Shown piece after piece: positions 16,332-27,100 of a stretch of 64,000 nucleotides of DNA. The notes under the pieces were generated by a model, which had not been told where the DNA came from, searched no databases, and was given only the letters and a program-made list of their open reading frames with translations. The stretch comes from Oricola nitratireducens. GTDB lineage: Bacteria > Pseudomonadota > Alphaproteobacteria > Rhizobiales > Rhizobiaceae. A program made the translations under genes and the position numbers. The stretch covers positions 1-64,000 of the forward strand of contig NZ_JACZCS010000044.1 in assembly GCF_014904745.1 (NCBI RefSeq), given 5' to 3'. Each line of letters starts with the position of its first letter. Within the stretch, counting starts at the first letter, position 1.

Positions 16332-19148
16332 ATGATCCGGATCATCGACCAGCGACGAACCATCGTGAGCGCGGGAATTCTCGCGCTCATTCTGCTTGCC
16401 CAGGTCGCATCGCTGTTCGGACCGCTCGACCGTTTCCTCGCCGACAAGCGCTTCCTTTTCGCCGACCGCCCCGCGTCCGGGGAGGTCGTTTTCGTCGCGA
16501 TCGACAAGAAAAGCCTGGATGCCGTCGGCGTCTGGCCCTGGCCGCGCAGCGTGCATGCGCGGATCACGGACCGGTTGCACCAACTCGGCGCGGGCGAAAT
16601 CTATTTCGATATCGACTTCTCCACGCCGTCCGATCCAACCGACGACGAAGCCTTCGCCGCTGCCATCGAAAGAGCGCAGGGCAGCGTGACGTTGCCGGTC
16701 TTCCTGCAATATCCGGATGCGGCGTCAACACAGCGCAAAGCAACCGTCACCGCCCCGATCGACATGCTGGCGCGCAACGCATGGCTCGCCACGGTGAACA
16801 TCCATCCCAACAGCGACGGCAAGGTCCGATCGTTCCCGACGGGGCAGGTCGCGGGATCCGAATTCATCCCGTCCGTCCCGGCGGCCATCGCCGGACAGAA
16901 TGCCGGGACTGAAAAGGCAATCCGGATCGATTTCGGCATCGATCCGGCGACTGTGCCGGTCGTCAGCGTATCCGATCTCCTGAACGACAAGGCCGACCCC
17001 GGACTGTTCGAGGGAAAGAAAGTGGTCGTCGGGGCCTATGCGACGGAGTTGCGAGATTTCTACCCTGTACCCAAGCAGGGCTACATTGCGGGCGCGATGA
17101 TCCAGATTCTGGCCGCGGAAACGCTGATCGCCGGCCGCGACCTGCTCCCGGTCGGCGGCATGCCCGTCGCCGCAGTCACACTCGCGTTCCTGATCCTGGT
17201 GCTGGCCGGCCTGCGGACGCGAAGCCCGCTCGGGGGCGCCGCCACGCTGGTGGCGATTTCGGCGATCGCGGAAGCACTTGCGACATTCGCCTATGTCCGG
17301 TTCGGACTGCTGGTGCCGACCGCCTTCATCCATGTCGCCACGCTGACCGCGCTGGGCCTTCGATCCGCCGCCATGTCGGATTTTTTCCGAAGGCTGCTGC
17401 GGGAAGCGACCAGGGAGGCCCGGCATATGCGGCAGGTCCTGCAACAGGTCGTCAGCGAGAATTTCGATGCGATCGTCGTCATCGACGAGGACGGCCGCGC
17501 GCTGCAGACCAGCAACGCGGCCGGCGCGATATTCGACCTCGCACCCTTCGACGCGCAATCCGACGTGCCCGCGTCGAGCTTTCTGCCGGAGGAACTGTGC
17601 GCGGAGATCGAGACCGCCCTTAGCGCTGTGCGCGACGGCATGCGGCATGAGCCGGAAATGAAAACGACGCAGCTTCCGGCGGAAGACGGCGGCACCCGCT
17701 CAATCGAATACACAATCGGCATTTCTGTGCTGGACGATGACCGGAAGAAAAAGAGCGGCGAGCGCCGGCTGGTCGCCTGCCTGACGGCGCGCGACATCAC
17801 GCAGCGGCTTTCCGACCAGCGGAAACTGCAATGGTTGTCGGATTGCGACGACATGACCAATGTCTGGCGCCGCCACGCCTTCCTCCGCATCGCCGGCTCG
17901 ACGATCAGGGAGACGGGCGCGGGTCAGGGTTTCGCAATCGTCGCGATCAATCTGCACCGCTTCAAGACCATCAATATCGCGCTCGGACGCGAAACCGGGA
18001 ACATGGTGCTGGGCGAAGTCGCGCAGCGACTGCAGGATGCCGATGCCCGCGTCCGCGCCGTCGCACGGCTCGGCGGCGATACATTCGCGGTATTGCTCGA
18101 CGGCATAGCGGACGAGGCTGCGGCACATGCGGCGGCCGAGTGCATCGTCGGCGTCATCAAGGCGCCCTACCGGATCAAGCGCGCAACGGCGCAGGTTGGC
18201 GTGAAGGCCGGTGTCGTCTTGCACGACCCGGCGATAGACGCCGCGGAAACCACAGGACACCTGCTCGAGCGCGCCGAGATGGCGCTTGACGAGGCGCGCA
18301 TCGCCAGGGGGACGGAAATCGTATTCTTCGACGAGACGCTGGCCAATCAGCGCAAGCGCGCCCGCATCATCGAGCGCGACCTCTGGGGCGCGCTGGACCG
18401 GGACGAACTGACACTGCACTACCAGGTGCAGATGGGCCTGAAGGACGGCACGCCGCGCGGCGCCGAGGCGCTGATCCGGTGGCATCATCCGCTGCTCGGC
18501 GCGGTCTCGCCCGTGGAATTCGTCGCCATCGCCGAGGCCAACGGATTGATCACCGCGCTCGGGCGCTGGGCGATGTTCACGGCCTGCAAGGAAGCGGCGA
18601 ACTGGCCGGAAGCCCTGTCGGTCTCGGTGAATGTCGCTCCGCAGCAACTCGCCAATGACGCAATCATCGCAGACGTGAAAACCGCGCTGGCGCACTCCGG
18701 CCTCGACCCGGCGCGCCTGACGATCGAGCTGGTGGAAAGCGAATTGCTGGAAACAGACGAGTCGACGCTGGCGCGGATCAGGGCCCTGAAGGCTTTGGGC
18801 GTGTCGCTGTCGCTCGACGATTTCGGCACCGGCTATTCCGGCATCGCCTATCTCGCGCAACTGCCGTTCGACGAGATCAAGCTCGACAAGCAGTTCACCC
18901 GCGACCTGACGACCAATCCCGAAACGCAGGGGATCCTGCGCTCGGTGACCGTGCTCGCCGAGACCTTCAAGATGACCATCGTGTGCGAAGGCGTCGAAAC
19001 GCGCGAACAAGAGACGTTCCTGCGGCTGATCGGCTGCCAGGAAGGTCAGGGCTATCTCTATTCGAAACCCCTCGATGCCGCAGACTTCCGCCGGCTTGCC
19101 GACGAGTTGCTGCAAGACGGACAGCGCGGGCTGGCCGCGTCCGCCTGA
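16332..19148 (+). CDS. CHASE2-PAS-GGDEF-EAL membrane protein, probable c-di-GMP phosphodiesterase
   Basis: The protein is 938 residues. Helix 1 (about 14-33) leads into a periplasmic CHASE2 sensor (to about 260, with VVFVAIDKKSLDAVGVWPWPR), then three helices (about 265-345), a PAS-like segment (370-490), GGDEF (505-660) and EAL (680-925). The GGDEF signature at 18072-18086 reads GGDTF, replacing the catalytic Glu with Thr (residue 584), so cyclase activity is unlikely. The EAL domain looks intact: EALIRW (E712), VNVAPQQL, ELVESELL, DDFGTGYSG, KLDKQF and CEGVET. The net prediction is c-di-GMP breakdown tuned by the CHASE2 signal and perhaps by GTP binding to the degenerate GGDEF. It lies 55 bases after the FecR-like gene. 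Confidence 0.9.
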   Translation: MIRIIDQRRTIVSAGILALILLAQVASLFGPLDRFLADKRFLFADRPASGEVVFVAIDKKSLDAVGVWPWPRSVHARITDRLHQLGAGEIYFDIDFSTPSDPTDDEAFAAAIERAQGSVTLPVFLQYPDAASTQRKATVTAPIDMLARNAWLATVNIHPNSDGKVRSFPTGQVAGSEFIPSVPAAIAGQNAGTEKAIRIDFGIDPATVPVVSVSDLLNDKADPGLFEGKKVVVGAYATELRDFYPVPKQGYIAGAMIQILAAETLIAGRDLLPVGGMPVAAVTLAFLILVLAGLRTRSPLGGAATLVAISAIAEALATFAYVRFGLLVPTAFIHVATLTALGLRSAAMSDFFRRLLREATREARHMRQVLQQVVSENFDAIVVIDEDGRALQTSNAAGAIFDLAPFDAQSDVPASSFLPEELCAEIETALSAVRDGMRHEPEMKTTQLPAEDGGTRSIEYTIGISVLDDDRKKKSGERRLVACLTARDITQRLSDQRKLQWLSDCDDMTNVWRRHAFLRIAGSTIRETGAGQGFAIVAINLHRFKTINIALGRETGNMVLGEVAQRLQDADARVRAVARLGGDTFAVLLDGIADEAAAHAAAECIVGVIKAPYRIKRATAQVGVKAGVVLHDPAIDAAETTGHLLERAEMALDEARIARGTEIVFFDETLANQRKRARIIERDLWGALDRDELTLHYQVQMGLKDGTPRGAEALIRWHHPLLGAVSPVEFVAIAEANGLITALGRWAMFTACKEAANWPEALSVSVNVAPQQLANDAIIADVKTALAHSGLDPARLTIELVESELLETDESTLARIRALKALGVSLSLDDFGTGYSGIAYLAQLPFDEIKLDKQFTRDLTTNPETQGILRSVTVLAETFKMTIVCEGVETREQETFLRLIGCQEGQGYLYSKPLDAADFRRLADELLQDGQRGLAASA

Positions 19149-19159
19149 CGAACAGCCTC

Positions 19160-20353
19160 CTACGGCTCCTCGGGCGCGTCCGGCCTTGCGAGCAGCAGGA
19201 AGCCGGCGAGGCCGACGCCGGTGAAGGCCGCGCCGCCAAGGAAGGTCGCGGACGGCCCGACCCATTCCCACAACGCGCCGGCCGTCAGGCTGGCGGCGAG
19301 AAGCGCGATGCCGGTGACGAGATTGAAGACACCGAAGGCGGTGCCGCGCGAGGTTTCCGGCGCGGTTTCGGCGACAAGGGCAGCGAGCAAACCCTGCGTC
19401 ATGCCCATGTGGAGCCCCCAGAGCGCGACACCCGCCATCGCGGTCCAGACATCGGGGGCGAAGGCGAGAACCAGATCGGCGGCGATCAGAACGGCGAAGC
19501 CGGCGGCAAGGATGGCCCGCTTGTCGAACCGGTCGGACAGGGCGCCAAAGGGATAGGCCGTCAGCGAATAGACGACATTCATGACGATCAGGACCAGCGG
19601 AACCAGCGCGACCGGCAGTCCCCTGCCCTCGACGCGCAGCACCAGAAAGGCTTCCGAGAAACGGGCGAGCGTCAGCACGGTGCCGACGGCGACGACGCCC
19701 CAGAACAGGCCGCCCAGCGCCTCGAGTTCCGTCGCGCGCAAGGGAAAGCGCGGCGTGCGGCCATTCGGCTTGCGTTCCGGCTCGCGCACGAAGACGATCA
19801 GGATCGTCACGGCGATCGCGCCGGGGATCAGCGCGACCCAGAAGACAGAGCGGAAGTCGCCGGCGAACAGCGCCATCAGGCCGATCGCCAGCAAGGGTCC
19901 CAGAAAGGCGCCGACGGTGTCGAGCGACTGGCGCAGGCCGTAGGCGGCGCCGCGCAGGTCGGGCGTGGTCAGGTCGCCGACAAGCGCATCGCGCGGGGCG
20001 CCGCGCACGCCCTTGCCGACACGGTCGGAAAAGCGGGCGAACATCACCCAGTCCGGCGACGGCGCGAGCGCGAAGAGCGGCTTGGAGGCCGCGCCGAGGC
20101 CGTAGCCGAGGACAGTCAAAAGCTTGCGCGCGCCGATGCGATCGCTGAGCCAGCCGGAAAACAGCTTGGAGATCGAGGCGGTCGCCTCGCCGATCCCCTC
20201 GATCAGGCCGACGGTGACGGTGCTTGCGCCAAGCACGGAGACCAGGAAGACCGGCAGCAGCGCGTGGATCATCTCCGACGAGATGTCCATGAACAGGCTG
20301 ACGAAGCCGAGCGCCCAAATGCTGCGCGGCAGCCTGGAAATCGTCATCGCCAC
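19160..20353 (-). CDS. MFS transporter
   Basis: The protein is 397 residues with about 12 hydrophobic helices. Features include SGWLSDRIGARK (motif A) and RVGKGVRGAPRDALVGD, a loop shared by a proteobacterial MFS group of unknown substrate. The GTG at 20353 is the best start: AAGGAG is 6 bases upstream. The ATG two codons later is also possible, while an ATG much further upstream would add a non-hydrophobic, unrelated leader. It is the last of three minus-strand genes (CapA-like, YbhB, MFS) but is spaced 46 bases from YbhB. No specificity can be assigned. Confidence 0.85.
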   Translation of the reverse strand: MAMTISRLPRSIWALGFVSLFMDISSEMIHALLPVFLVSVLGASTVTVGLIEGIGEATASISKLFSGWLSDRIGARKLLTVLGYGLGAASKPLFALAPSPDWVMFARFSDRVGKGVRGAPRDALVGDLTTPDLRGAAYGLRQSLDTVGAFLGPLLAIGLMALFAGDFRSVFWVALIPGAIAVTILIVFVREPERKPNGRTPRFPLRATELEALGGLFWGVVAVGTVLTLARFSEAFLVLRVEGRGLPVALVPLVLIVMNVVYSLTAYPFGALSDRFDKRAILAAGFAVLIAADLVLAFAPDVWTAMAGVALWGLHMGMTQGLLAALVAETAPETSRGTAFGVFNLVTGIALLAASLTAGALWEWVGPSATFLGGAAFTGVGLAGFLLLARPDAPEEP

Positions 20354-20399
20354 GTTTATCTCCTTCGCATAGCCGGCAAGCCCATCGCGACCGGCGAGA

Positions 20400-20867
20400 T
20401 CACCTTTCGAACAAGGCGACGAGTTCTGCAATGGCGAGCATGTGCCTTCCGGCCGCCGCCGCGACCTCGCGGCACGACGCGGAGGCGGGAAGACCGAGAC
20501 TGGCGACATCGAGGGCGACCAGCCGGAAGTGATAGTGATGAATGCCATGGCCCTTCGGCGGGCACGGGCCGCCATAGCCCGGGTTGCCGAAATCGTTCAC
20601 GGCCTGACGCAACCCGCCGGGGAGGTCCGGCATCGGCGGCAGCGCTTCGGGAAGCCCCGACATGTCAGGCGGAATGTCGAAGACGGCCCAGTGATGGAAC
20701 GTGCCCGACGGGGCATCCGGATCGTGACAGACAAGCGCGAGGCTCTTCGTGCCCTGCGGCGCGTCGGCCCACCGGAACGGCGGCGACACGTTCTCCCCGG
20801 TGCAGGCATAACGGACGGGAACGGCATCGCCGTCCCGAAAGGCGGAACTCGTCAGCGAAAATGCCAT
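20400..20867 (-). CDS. YbhB/YbcL-family (PEBP, Raf-kinase-inhibitor-like) protein
   Basis: This 155-residue protein has all PEBP hallmarks: YACTGENVSPPFRW, LVCHDPDAPSGTFHHWAVFDIP, GYGGPCPPKGHGIHHYHFRLVALD. These residues form the anion-binding pocket. There is no signal peptide, so it is cytoplasmic. The start at 20867 has AGGAGG 8 bases upstream. The bacterial role of PEBP proteins is poorly understood. Confidence 0.9.
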   Translation of the reverse strand: MAFSLTSSAFRDGDAVPVRYACTGENVSPPFRWADAPQGTKSLALVCHDPDAPSGTFHHWAVFDIPPDMSGLPEALPPMPDLPGGLRQAVNDFGNPGYGGPCPPKGHGIHHYHFRLVALDVASLGLPASASCREVAAAAGRHMLAIAELVALFER

Positions 20868-20946
20868 ATCGGCGCCTCCTCGCGGTTTTTCGCATTTATA
20901 GGTGTCAGCGGAGCGCCCCGCGTTGACATGCGACAATGGGCGAACA

Positions 20947-22038
20947 TCACAATATCAGCGCCAGCGTTTCCGCGCCGGTCAGTCCGACGCGATGGCCGAA
21001 ACGGCGGCATTGGCGGTCGAGCGTATCTGCGAGCCATCGGGCGCCCTCGCCGCGCAGGCGCTCCAGGCGGAACTTGCGCAGCCGGAAAGGCACCATCTCC
21101 AGGCCGCGCAGGCGGCGCGCCGCGCGATCGTAATCGACGAACCAGGCAAGTGTCAGGTTCGGGCGGAAGGCTTCGTGTCCGCCGATGCCCTCGTAATCGT
21201 TGATCAGGTCGCCGCAGCCGTAAAGCACCGGCCGGCCCGCATGGACCTCGATCGCCATCGGGTGATGCGAGGAATGGCCGTGGACGATATCGACACCAGC
21301 CTCATCGATCAGCGCATGGGCGAAGCGGCGGTGCTCATCCGGGATGTCATAGCCCCAGTTCGGGCCCCAGTGGATCGAGGCGACGACAGCGTCGCCGGGC
21401 CGCCGCCAGGCGTGGATGTCCTCGGAAATGCGGCGAAAGGCGGCGTCGTCGAAGTCCGGCAGAAGATTGACGCCGGGACGGTCCGGCAAGGCCGCCCAAG
21501 ACCGCGGCACACCGCTCGACGGCGCGCCGAAGCCGAAGACAAGGATACGCCCGCCCGACGTATCGAGAATGGCGGGCTGAGCGGCGAGCGCCGAATCCCG
21601 ACCCGCCCCCGCCGCCGCGACGCCGACGGCCTTGAGCGTTGCGAGAGTGTCGATCATGCCCTGCAGGCCCCAGTCGCCGAGATGATTGTTGGCGAGGACG
21701 CAGCAATCGATGCCGGCGGCGGTGATGCAGCCGGTATTGCCGGGATGCATGCGGTAGTTGATGCCCTTCGGCTCCGGTGTCCCGCGGGCAGTGATGGCGG
21801 TTTCGAGATTGATGATCCGGGCATCGGGATCGCGGCGCTCGATCTCGGCCAGCGCATCGCCCCAGACATAGCGCCAGGAGACTTTTTCGGGGATCGCGCC
21901 GGAGGCCTTTTCGGCGATGGCGACATAGTCGCGGGCGGATCTGACATAGTCCTCGTGCAGCGCCGGGTCGCCCGGATGCGGCAGGATCTGGTCGATCCCG
22001 CGCCCGGTCATCACGTCACCGCTCAAAAACAGCTTCAT
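20947..22038 (-). CDS. CapA-family metallophosphoesterase-like protein
   Basis: The protein is 363 residues without a signal peptide or membrane anchor. CapA/PgsA motifs include SGDVMTGRGID at the N-terminus, NLETAITARG, VLANNHLGDWG, SIHWGPNWGYDIP and HGHSSHHPMAIE; the Asp, Asn and His residues match the metal sites of calcineurin-like enzymes. CapA is needed for poly-gamma-glutamate capsule export in Bacillus, but the capB/capC ligase genes are absent here and this version is cytoplasmic, so a capsule role is doubtful. It is divergent from the archease-rtcB unit. Confidence 0.82.
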   Translation of the reverse strand: MKLFLSGDVMTGRGIDQILPHPGDPALHEDYVRSARDYVAIAEKASGAIPEKVSWRYVWGDALAEIERRDPDARIINLETAITARGTPEPKGINYRMHPGNTGCITAAGIDCCVLANNHLGDWGLQGMIDTLATLKAVGVAAAGAGRDSALAAQPAILDTSGGRILVFGFGAPSSGVPRSWAALPDRPGVNLLPDFDDAAFRRISEDIHAWRRPGDAVVASIHWGPNWGYDIPDEHRRFAHALIDEAGVDIVHGHSSHHPMAIEVHAGRPVLYGCGDLINDYEGIGGHEAFRPNLTLAWFVDYDRAARRLRGLEMVPFRLRKFRLERLRGEGARWLADTLDRQCRRFGHRVGLTGAETLALIL

Positions 22039-22149
22039 CGTCTCCGTCCGTCCCGCATGCCGACCGCCTCTTGATACGCATCAATGCGCGGCGCGGCCCG
22101 CCGGTCTTGACTGTAACATCTGATGGCGCGGCGAACAGGGAGGAGCGAG

Positions 22150-22587
22150 ATGGCGAAGACGTCACTCGCCGAGGCGTGCTGGGAGCATTTTCCGCATGGC
22201 GCCGATATCGGCGTGCGCGGCCATGGGGCGACGATGGCCGAAGCCTTCGAAGCAGCGGCGCTTGCCGCGACGGCGGTGCTGACGCCGCCGGAAGGAGTGC
22301 GGGCGGAGAGAAGCGTCGCCATCGACGTGACGGGCGCGGACCCGGAACTGCTGCTGGTCAATTTTCTCAACGCCATCGTCTACGAGATGGCGGCGGAACG
22401 GATGATCTTCGCGCGGTTTCACGTGCGCATCGACGGGCTGCGCCTGACCGGCGAGGCTCGCGGAGAGACGATCGACCGGATGCGGCACGAACCGGCCGTC
22501 GAGATCAAGGGAGCAACGCTGACGATGGCGAAGGTCGCCGAGGAGCGGCCGGGCGAATGGATCGCGCAATGCGTCGTCGACGTCTGA
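22150..22587 (+). CDS. archease (RtcB activator)
   Basis: This 145-residue protein has archease features: WEHFPHGADIGVRGHG near the N-terminus (His and Asp of the metal site), a middle LLVNFLNAIVYEM helix and EIKGATLTMAKV, ending CVVDV. Archease helps RtcB form its guanylated intermediate and broadens NTP use. A GGGAGGAG ribosome-binding site precedes ATG 22150. RtcB follows 16 bases downstream, so they form a two-gene operon. Confidence 0.9.
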   Translation: MAKTSLAEACWEHFPHGADIGVRGHGATMAEAFEAAALAATAVLTPPEGVRAERSVAIDVTGADPELLLVNFLNAIVYEMAAERMIFARFHVRIDGLRLTGEARGETIDRMRHEPAVEIKGATLTMAKVAEERPGEWIAQCVVDV

Positions 22588-22603
22588 GACGAGGAGGACA
22601 GGC

Positions 22604-24034
22604 ATGGATCCGGGACGGCTAACCCAGGCCGGCGCGTGCGAATGGCATATCGAGCCGACCGGCAAGATGAACGTGCCCGCGGTGCTCTATGCCGACGAAG
22701 AGCTGATCCGCGGCATGGACGACAAGGTCTTCGAGCAGGCCTCGAACGTGGCGATGCTGCCGGGGATCGTGCGCGCCTCCTATGCCATGCCGGACGCGCA
22801 TTGGGGCTACGGCTTCCCAATCGGCGGCGTGGCGGCCTTCGATGCCGCGGCGGGCGGTGTGGTCTCGGGGGGCGGCGTCGGTTTCGACATATCCTGCGGT
22901 GTGCGCAGCATGCTGACCAATATCGACGCGGACCGCATTCGCGCGCATCAGCGCGAACTGGCCGATGCGCTGTTCGAGAAAGTGCCGGCGGGAGTCGGCT
23001 CGACCAGCGCCATCCACCTGACCGACGAGGGTCTCGACGAGATGCTCGCCGGCGGCGCGGAATGGGCCGTGCGATCAGGCTGGGGCGAGATGCGCGATCT
23101 CGACCGCATCGAGGAGCGCGGACGGATGCGTGGCGGCAATCCCGGCTACATCTCGCCACGGGCTCACAAGCGCCAGCGCCACGAAATGGGCACGCTCGGT
23201 TCCGGCAACCACTATCTGGAAGTCCAGCAGGTCACCGAAATCCACGACGCGGAGGCGGCGCGCGGTTTCGGCCTTTCGCCGGAGCACATCGTGGTCACGA
23301 TCCATTGCGGTTCGCGCGGGCTCGGCCACCAGATCGGGACGGAGTTCCTCGCCGAGATGGCCGCGGAGGCGCCGAAGCAGGGCATCGATCTGCCGGAGCG
23401 GGAACTGGCCTGCGCGCGGCTCGATTCCGACCTCGGCAAGCGCTATCTCGGCGCGATGTGGGCGGGGATCAACTGCGCGCTCGCCAACCGGGAGATCATC
23501 GGCCATTTCGCGCGCGAGGTCTTCGCGCAGGTCTTTCCCGACGCCGAGCTAGACCTGCTCTACGATGTCTCGCACAATACCTGCAAAATCGAGTGGCACG
23601 CGGTCGACGGAGTGGAAAAGGACCTGTTCATCCACCGCAAGGGCGCGACACGCGCCTTCGGACCGGGCCATGACGACCTGCCCGCCGCGCTAAAACCGTT
23701 CGGCCAACCGGTGCTGATCGGCGGTTCGATGGGCACCGGCTCACACATTCTCGCCGGCACGGCGACGAGCGAGGCGAAAGCGTTCTCGTCGGCCTGCCAC
23801 GGTGCGGGACGCAGGATGAGCCGTCACCAGGCGCTGAAGAACTGGAAGGGCCGGCAGGTTGTGGACGACCTTGCGGAACGGGGCATCATCGTGCGCAGCC
23901 ACACATCGCGCGGTATCGCCGAGGAGGCGCCGGGCGCATACAAGGATGTCGACGCGGTGGTCGACGCTGCGGAGAAAGCAGGGCTGGCCCGCAAGGTGGC
24001 GCGGCTGGTTCCGCTAATCTGCATCAAGGGCTGA
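22604..24034 (+). CDS. rtcB: RNA-splicing ligase RtcB
   Basis: The protein is 476 residues. RtcB joins 2',3'-cyclic phosphate or 3'-phosphate RNA ends to 5'-OH ends using Mn and GTP. Visible active-site pieces: PDAHWGYGFPIGGVAAF, the metal-binding Cys in DISCGVRSML, GSGNHYLEV, HCGSRGLGHQIG, and HGAGRRMSR with the guanylated histidine. All look intact. Its neighbour archease marks this as the archease-dependent type. No rtcA or rtcR gene is seen in the window, so regulation differs from the Escherichia coli rtc operon. Confidence 0.95.
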   Translation: MDPGRLTQAGACEWHIEPTGKMNVPAVLYADEELIRGMDDKVFEQASNVAMLPGIVRASYAMPDAHWGYGFPIGGVAAFDAAAGGVVSGGGVGFDISCGVRSMLTNIDADRIRAHQRELADALFEKVPAGVGSTSAIHLTDEGLDEMLAGGAEWAVRSGWGEMRDLDRIEERGRMRGGNPGYISPRAHKRQRHEMGTLGSGNHYLEVQQVTEIHDAEAARGFGLSPEHIVVTIHCGSRGLGHQIGTEFLAEMAAEAPKQGIDLPERELACARLDSDLGKRYLGAMWAGINCALANREIIGHFAREVFAQVFPDAELDLLYDVSHNTCKIEWHAVDGVEKDLFIHRKGATRAFGPGHDDLPAALKPFGQPVLIGGSMGTGSHILAGTATSEAKAFSSACHGAGRRMSRHQALKNWKGRQVVDDLAERGIIVRSHTSRGIAEEAPGAYKDVDAVVDAAEKAGLARKVARLVPLICIKG

Positions 24035-24115
24035 CTTTACCGGAGCACGCTTTTCGGTTTTGCTGGCGCAGCGTCACACATGCGGCGCGAACCACATCAA
24101 ACCGGGACGCCCGCC

Positions 24116-27100
24116 ATGCCGCTTTCCCCCTCGCAGCGCCTCGCCCGCCTCAAGGAACGCCTGTCGGAACTGGGCTGGTGGCGCGAGCGCGAGCAGGCGC
24201 CGGTCACCGGCTGGACCTTCGACGGCGAGCCGATCGAGACCGGCGCGCCATGGCCGCGGCATGACGGGGTCGTGAAATTTGCCGCGGAGGCAGAGGTTCC
24301 CGCCGACTGGCCGCTCGCCGAGACGCGGCTGATCCTCGATCTCGGCGGCGAGAGCCTCGTCACCCTGATATATCCGGAAGGCGAGCCGGCTTCCTACGGG
24401 CTCGATCCCAACCACCAGGAATTCAGGCTCCGCGACGGCCGTGTCACGATCCATGCCGAGAGCGTCGCGCGCCTGCCCTTCGGCCAACCGGTGCGCGCGC
24501 CCCGCCTCAACGCCGCGCGGCTCGCCCGGATCGACCTGCCGGTGCATCGCCTGCACCTACTGCTGAAGCAGGTCGCCGAAGCGATCGAGGCGCTGGGCGA
24601 ACACGAGGCCGTGCCGCACCTGATGGAGGCCGGCGAGACGGCGCTGCGCAGCCTGCACTGGCCGTCGGACACGGAAAACTACGTCGCGCGCACGGCGCCG
24701 TCGCGCAGACAGCAGACGATCTGGCAATTGCCGGAGCTGAAAGACGATCCCGACGGGTTGGACGACAATGCACGGGCAAGCGTGGCGCGGGCGCATGACA
24801 CGCTCGTCGCGACGCTTGCCGGATTGAGAGAACGCTTTCCGCCGCAAGGCAAGGTGGCGCTGACCGGCCACGCGCATATCGATCTCGCCTGGCTGTGGCC
24901 GTGGGACGAGACGCGGCGCAAGATCCGCCGCACCTTCCACACGGCGCTGGCGCTTCTGGACTCCTCGCCCGATTTCACCTTCAACCAGTCGACGGCGGCC
25001 TATTACGCGCAGCTGGAGGAGGACGATCCGGCGCTGTTCGAAAAGGTCAGGGTGCAAGCCAGGCGGGGCCGCTGGGAAACCGTCGGCGGCATGTGGGTCG
25101 AGCCCGACACCAACATGCCGACGGGCGAGAGCCTGGCGCGGCAGATACTCTACGGGCAACGCTATTTCGAGAAACATTTCGGCGTGCGGCACACGGTCTG
25201 CTGGTTGCCCGACTGTTTCGGCTTCTCCGGCGCGCTGCCGCAACTGCTGAAGCAGGGCGGCATCGAGCATTTCTTCACGATCAAGCCCAACTGGTCGGAA
25301 ACGAACACGTTTCCGCACGACCTGTTCTGGTGGGAGGGCATCGACGGCTCGCGGGTCCTCGCGCACATGTTCGACAATCCGATGGAAGGCTATAACGGTT
25401 TCGTGCGGCCGGACTGCATCGTGCCGACATGGAAGAATTTCCGCGGCAAGACGCGCCACGACGAGACGCTGCTGGCGGTCGGCCATGGCGACGGCGGCGG
25501 CGGCGTGACGCCGGAAATGGTGGAGCGCGAGGTCCAGCTGCGCGGCTTTCCCGCCCTGCCGGAAGCGCGATGGGGCCGCATCGACGACTTCTTCGAACGG
25601 GCGCGCGACGGCGAGCCGGTGCGCGGCTACCCGGTCTGGTCGGGCGAGATCTATCTGGAACTGCATCGCGCGACGCTGACGACGCAAAGCGCGGTCAAGC
25701 GCAAGCACCGCAGGGCCGAGCGGGCGCTGATCACGGCGGAAACCCTCGCCGGTTACGCGGCGCTGATGGGCGCGGACCAGCCGATGAATCTCGAACCGGG
25801 ATGGCGGATCGTCCTGAAGAACGAGTTCCACGACATCCTGCCCGGCTCCGGCGTCGCCGAAACGGCAAGGGATGCCGAAGCCGAACTCGACAAGGTGATT
25901 CATCTCGGCCAGACCGCCCAGAAGGCCGCGATGTCGGCAATCACCACGCATCTGCCTAAGGGCGACATCGCCAATGCGCATGTCGTCGCCAATCCGTCGG
26001 CAGCGCCGCGGCCGCTCGACGTGGCTCTGGCGAACGGGCACCGATACGCGACCGCCGACACGGTTCCGGCGTTTGGCGTCATGGTGTTCGACGCGGATTT
26101 TCCGATGCCGGCACCCGGCCTCAACGTCACCGCCAACACGCTGGAAAACGCCGCGCTGAAGGCGGTGATCGGCGCCGACGGCACGGTGACGAGCCTGATC
26201 CACAAGGAGACCGGACGCGAGGCGCTTGCCGGGCGCGGCAACCAGCTATGGGCCTATCCGGCGGACAAACCGCGCGCCTGGGATGCTTGGGACATCGAGG
26301 AAGACTACGCGGAAGGCGGCGAAGAGGTGACGGAGGTCCGCTCGATCGAAATCGCCGAGGGAGGGCCGCATCACGGTGCGATCCGCGTCATCAAGAGATG
26401 GCGGCACTCGACGATCAGCCAGACCTATTCGCTTGCGGCGAACGGCAGGCGGCTCGACATCCGGACCGAAATCGACTGGCACGACCGGCGGGTGCTGCTG
26501 CGCACGGTCAATCCGGTCGCGGTCTTCGCGCGCGAGGCAACATTCGAATGCGCCCTGGGCGTGGCGATACGGGCGACGCATGCCAATACTTCGTGGGAGG
26601 CGGCGCAGTTCGAGGTTCCGGGGCACCGGTTCTGCGACCTGTCGGAGCCGGGCTTCGGCGTGGCGCTGCTCAATGACGCGAAATACGGCTACAGCGCCAA
26701 GGGCAACGTTCTGGGACTCAGTCTGGTGCGCGGCCCGATCTGGCCGGACCCTCTCGCCGACGAGGGACAGCAGGAGTTCACCTATGCGCTCTATCCGCAT
26801 GGCGGCGACTGGCACACGGGCGGCGTGCGCGAGGAAGCCGAATGGCTGAACCAACCGCTGGTCATCCACAAGGCGTCAGGGCTTGCCGAGCACAGCGCGT
26901 CGCTGATAGGAACCGACGGCATTCGCGCGGCGCTGTCGGCGCTCAAGCCGGCCGAGGACGGCAAGGGGCTGATCCTGCGTGTCTACGAGCCGGCCGGCGG
27001 GCGCGGCGACTTCTCGGTCTTGCTGCCGGAAGGCTGGGCGGCGAGCGGCGCGCTCAATCTGATGGAAGAGCCGATGGAGCGCGACCGCCCCTTCGACCTG

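Noticed and set aside
17700-20318. 872-codon minus-strand open frame across the EAL region and the MFS gene
   Set aside because: It runs antisense to the EAL domain and in the wrong frame of the MFS gene, both of which are clear.
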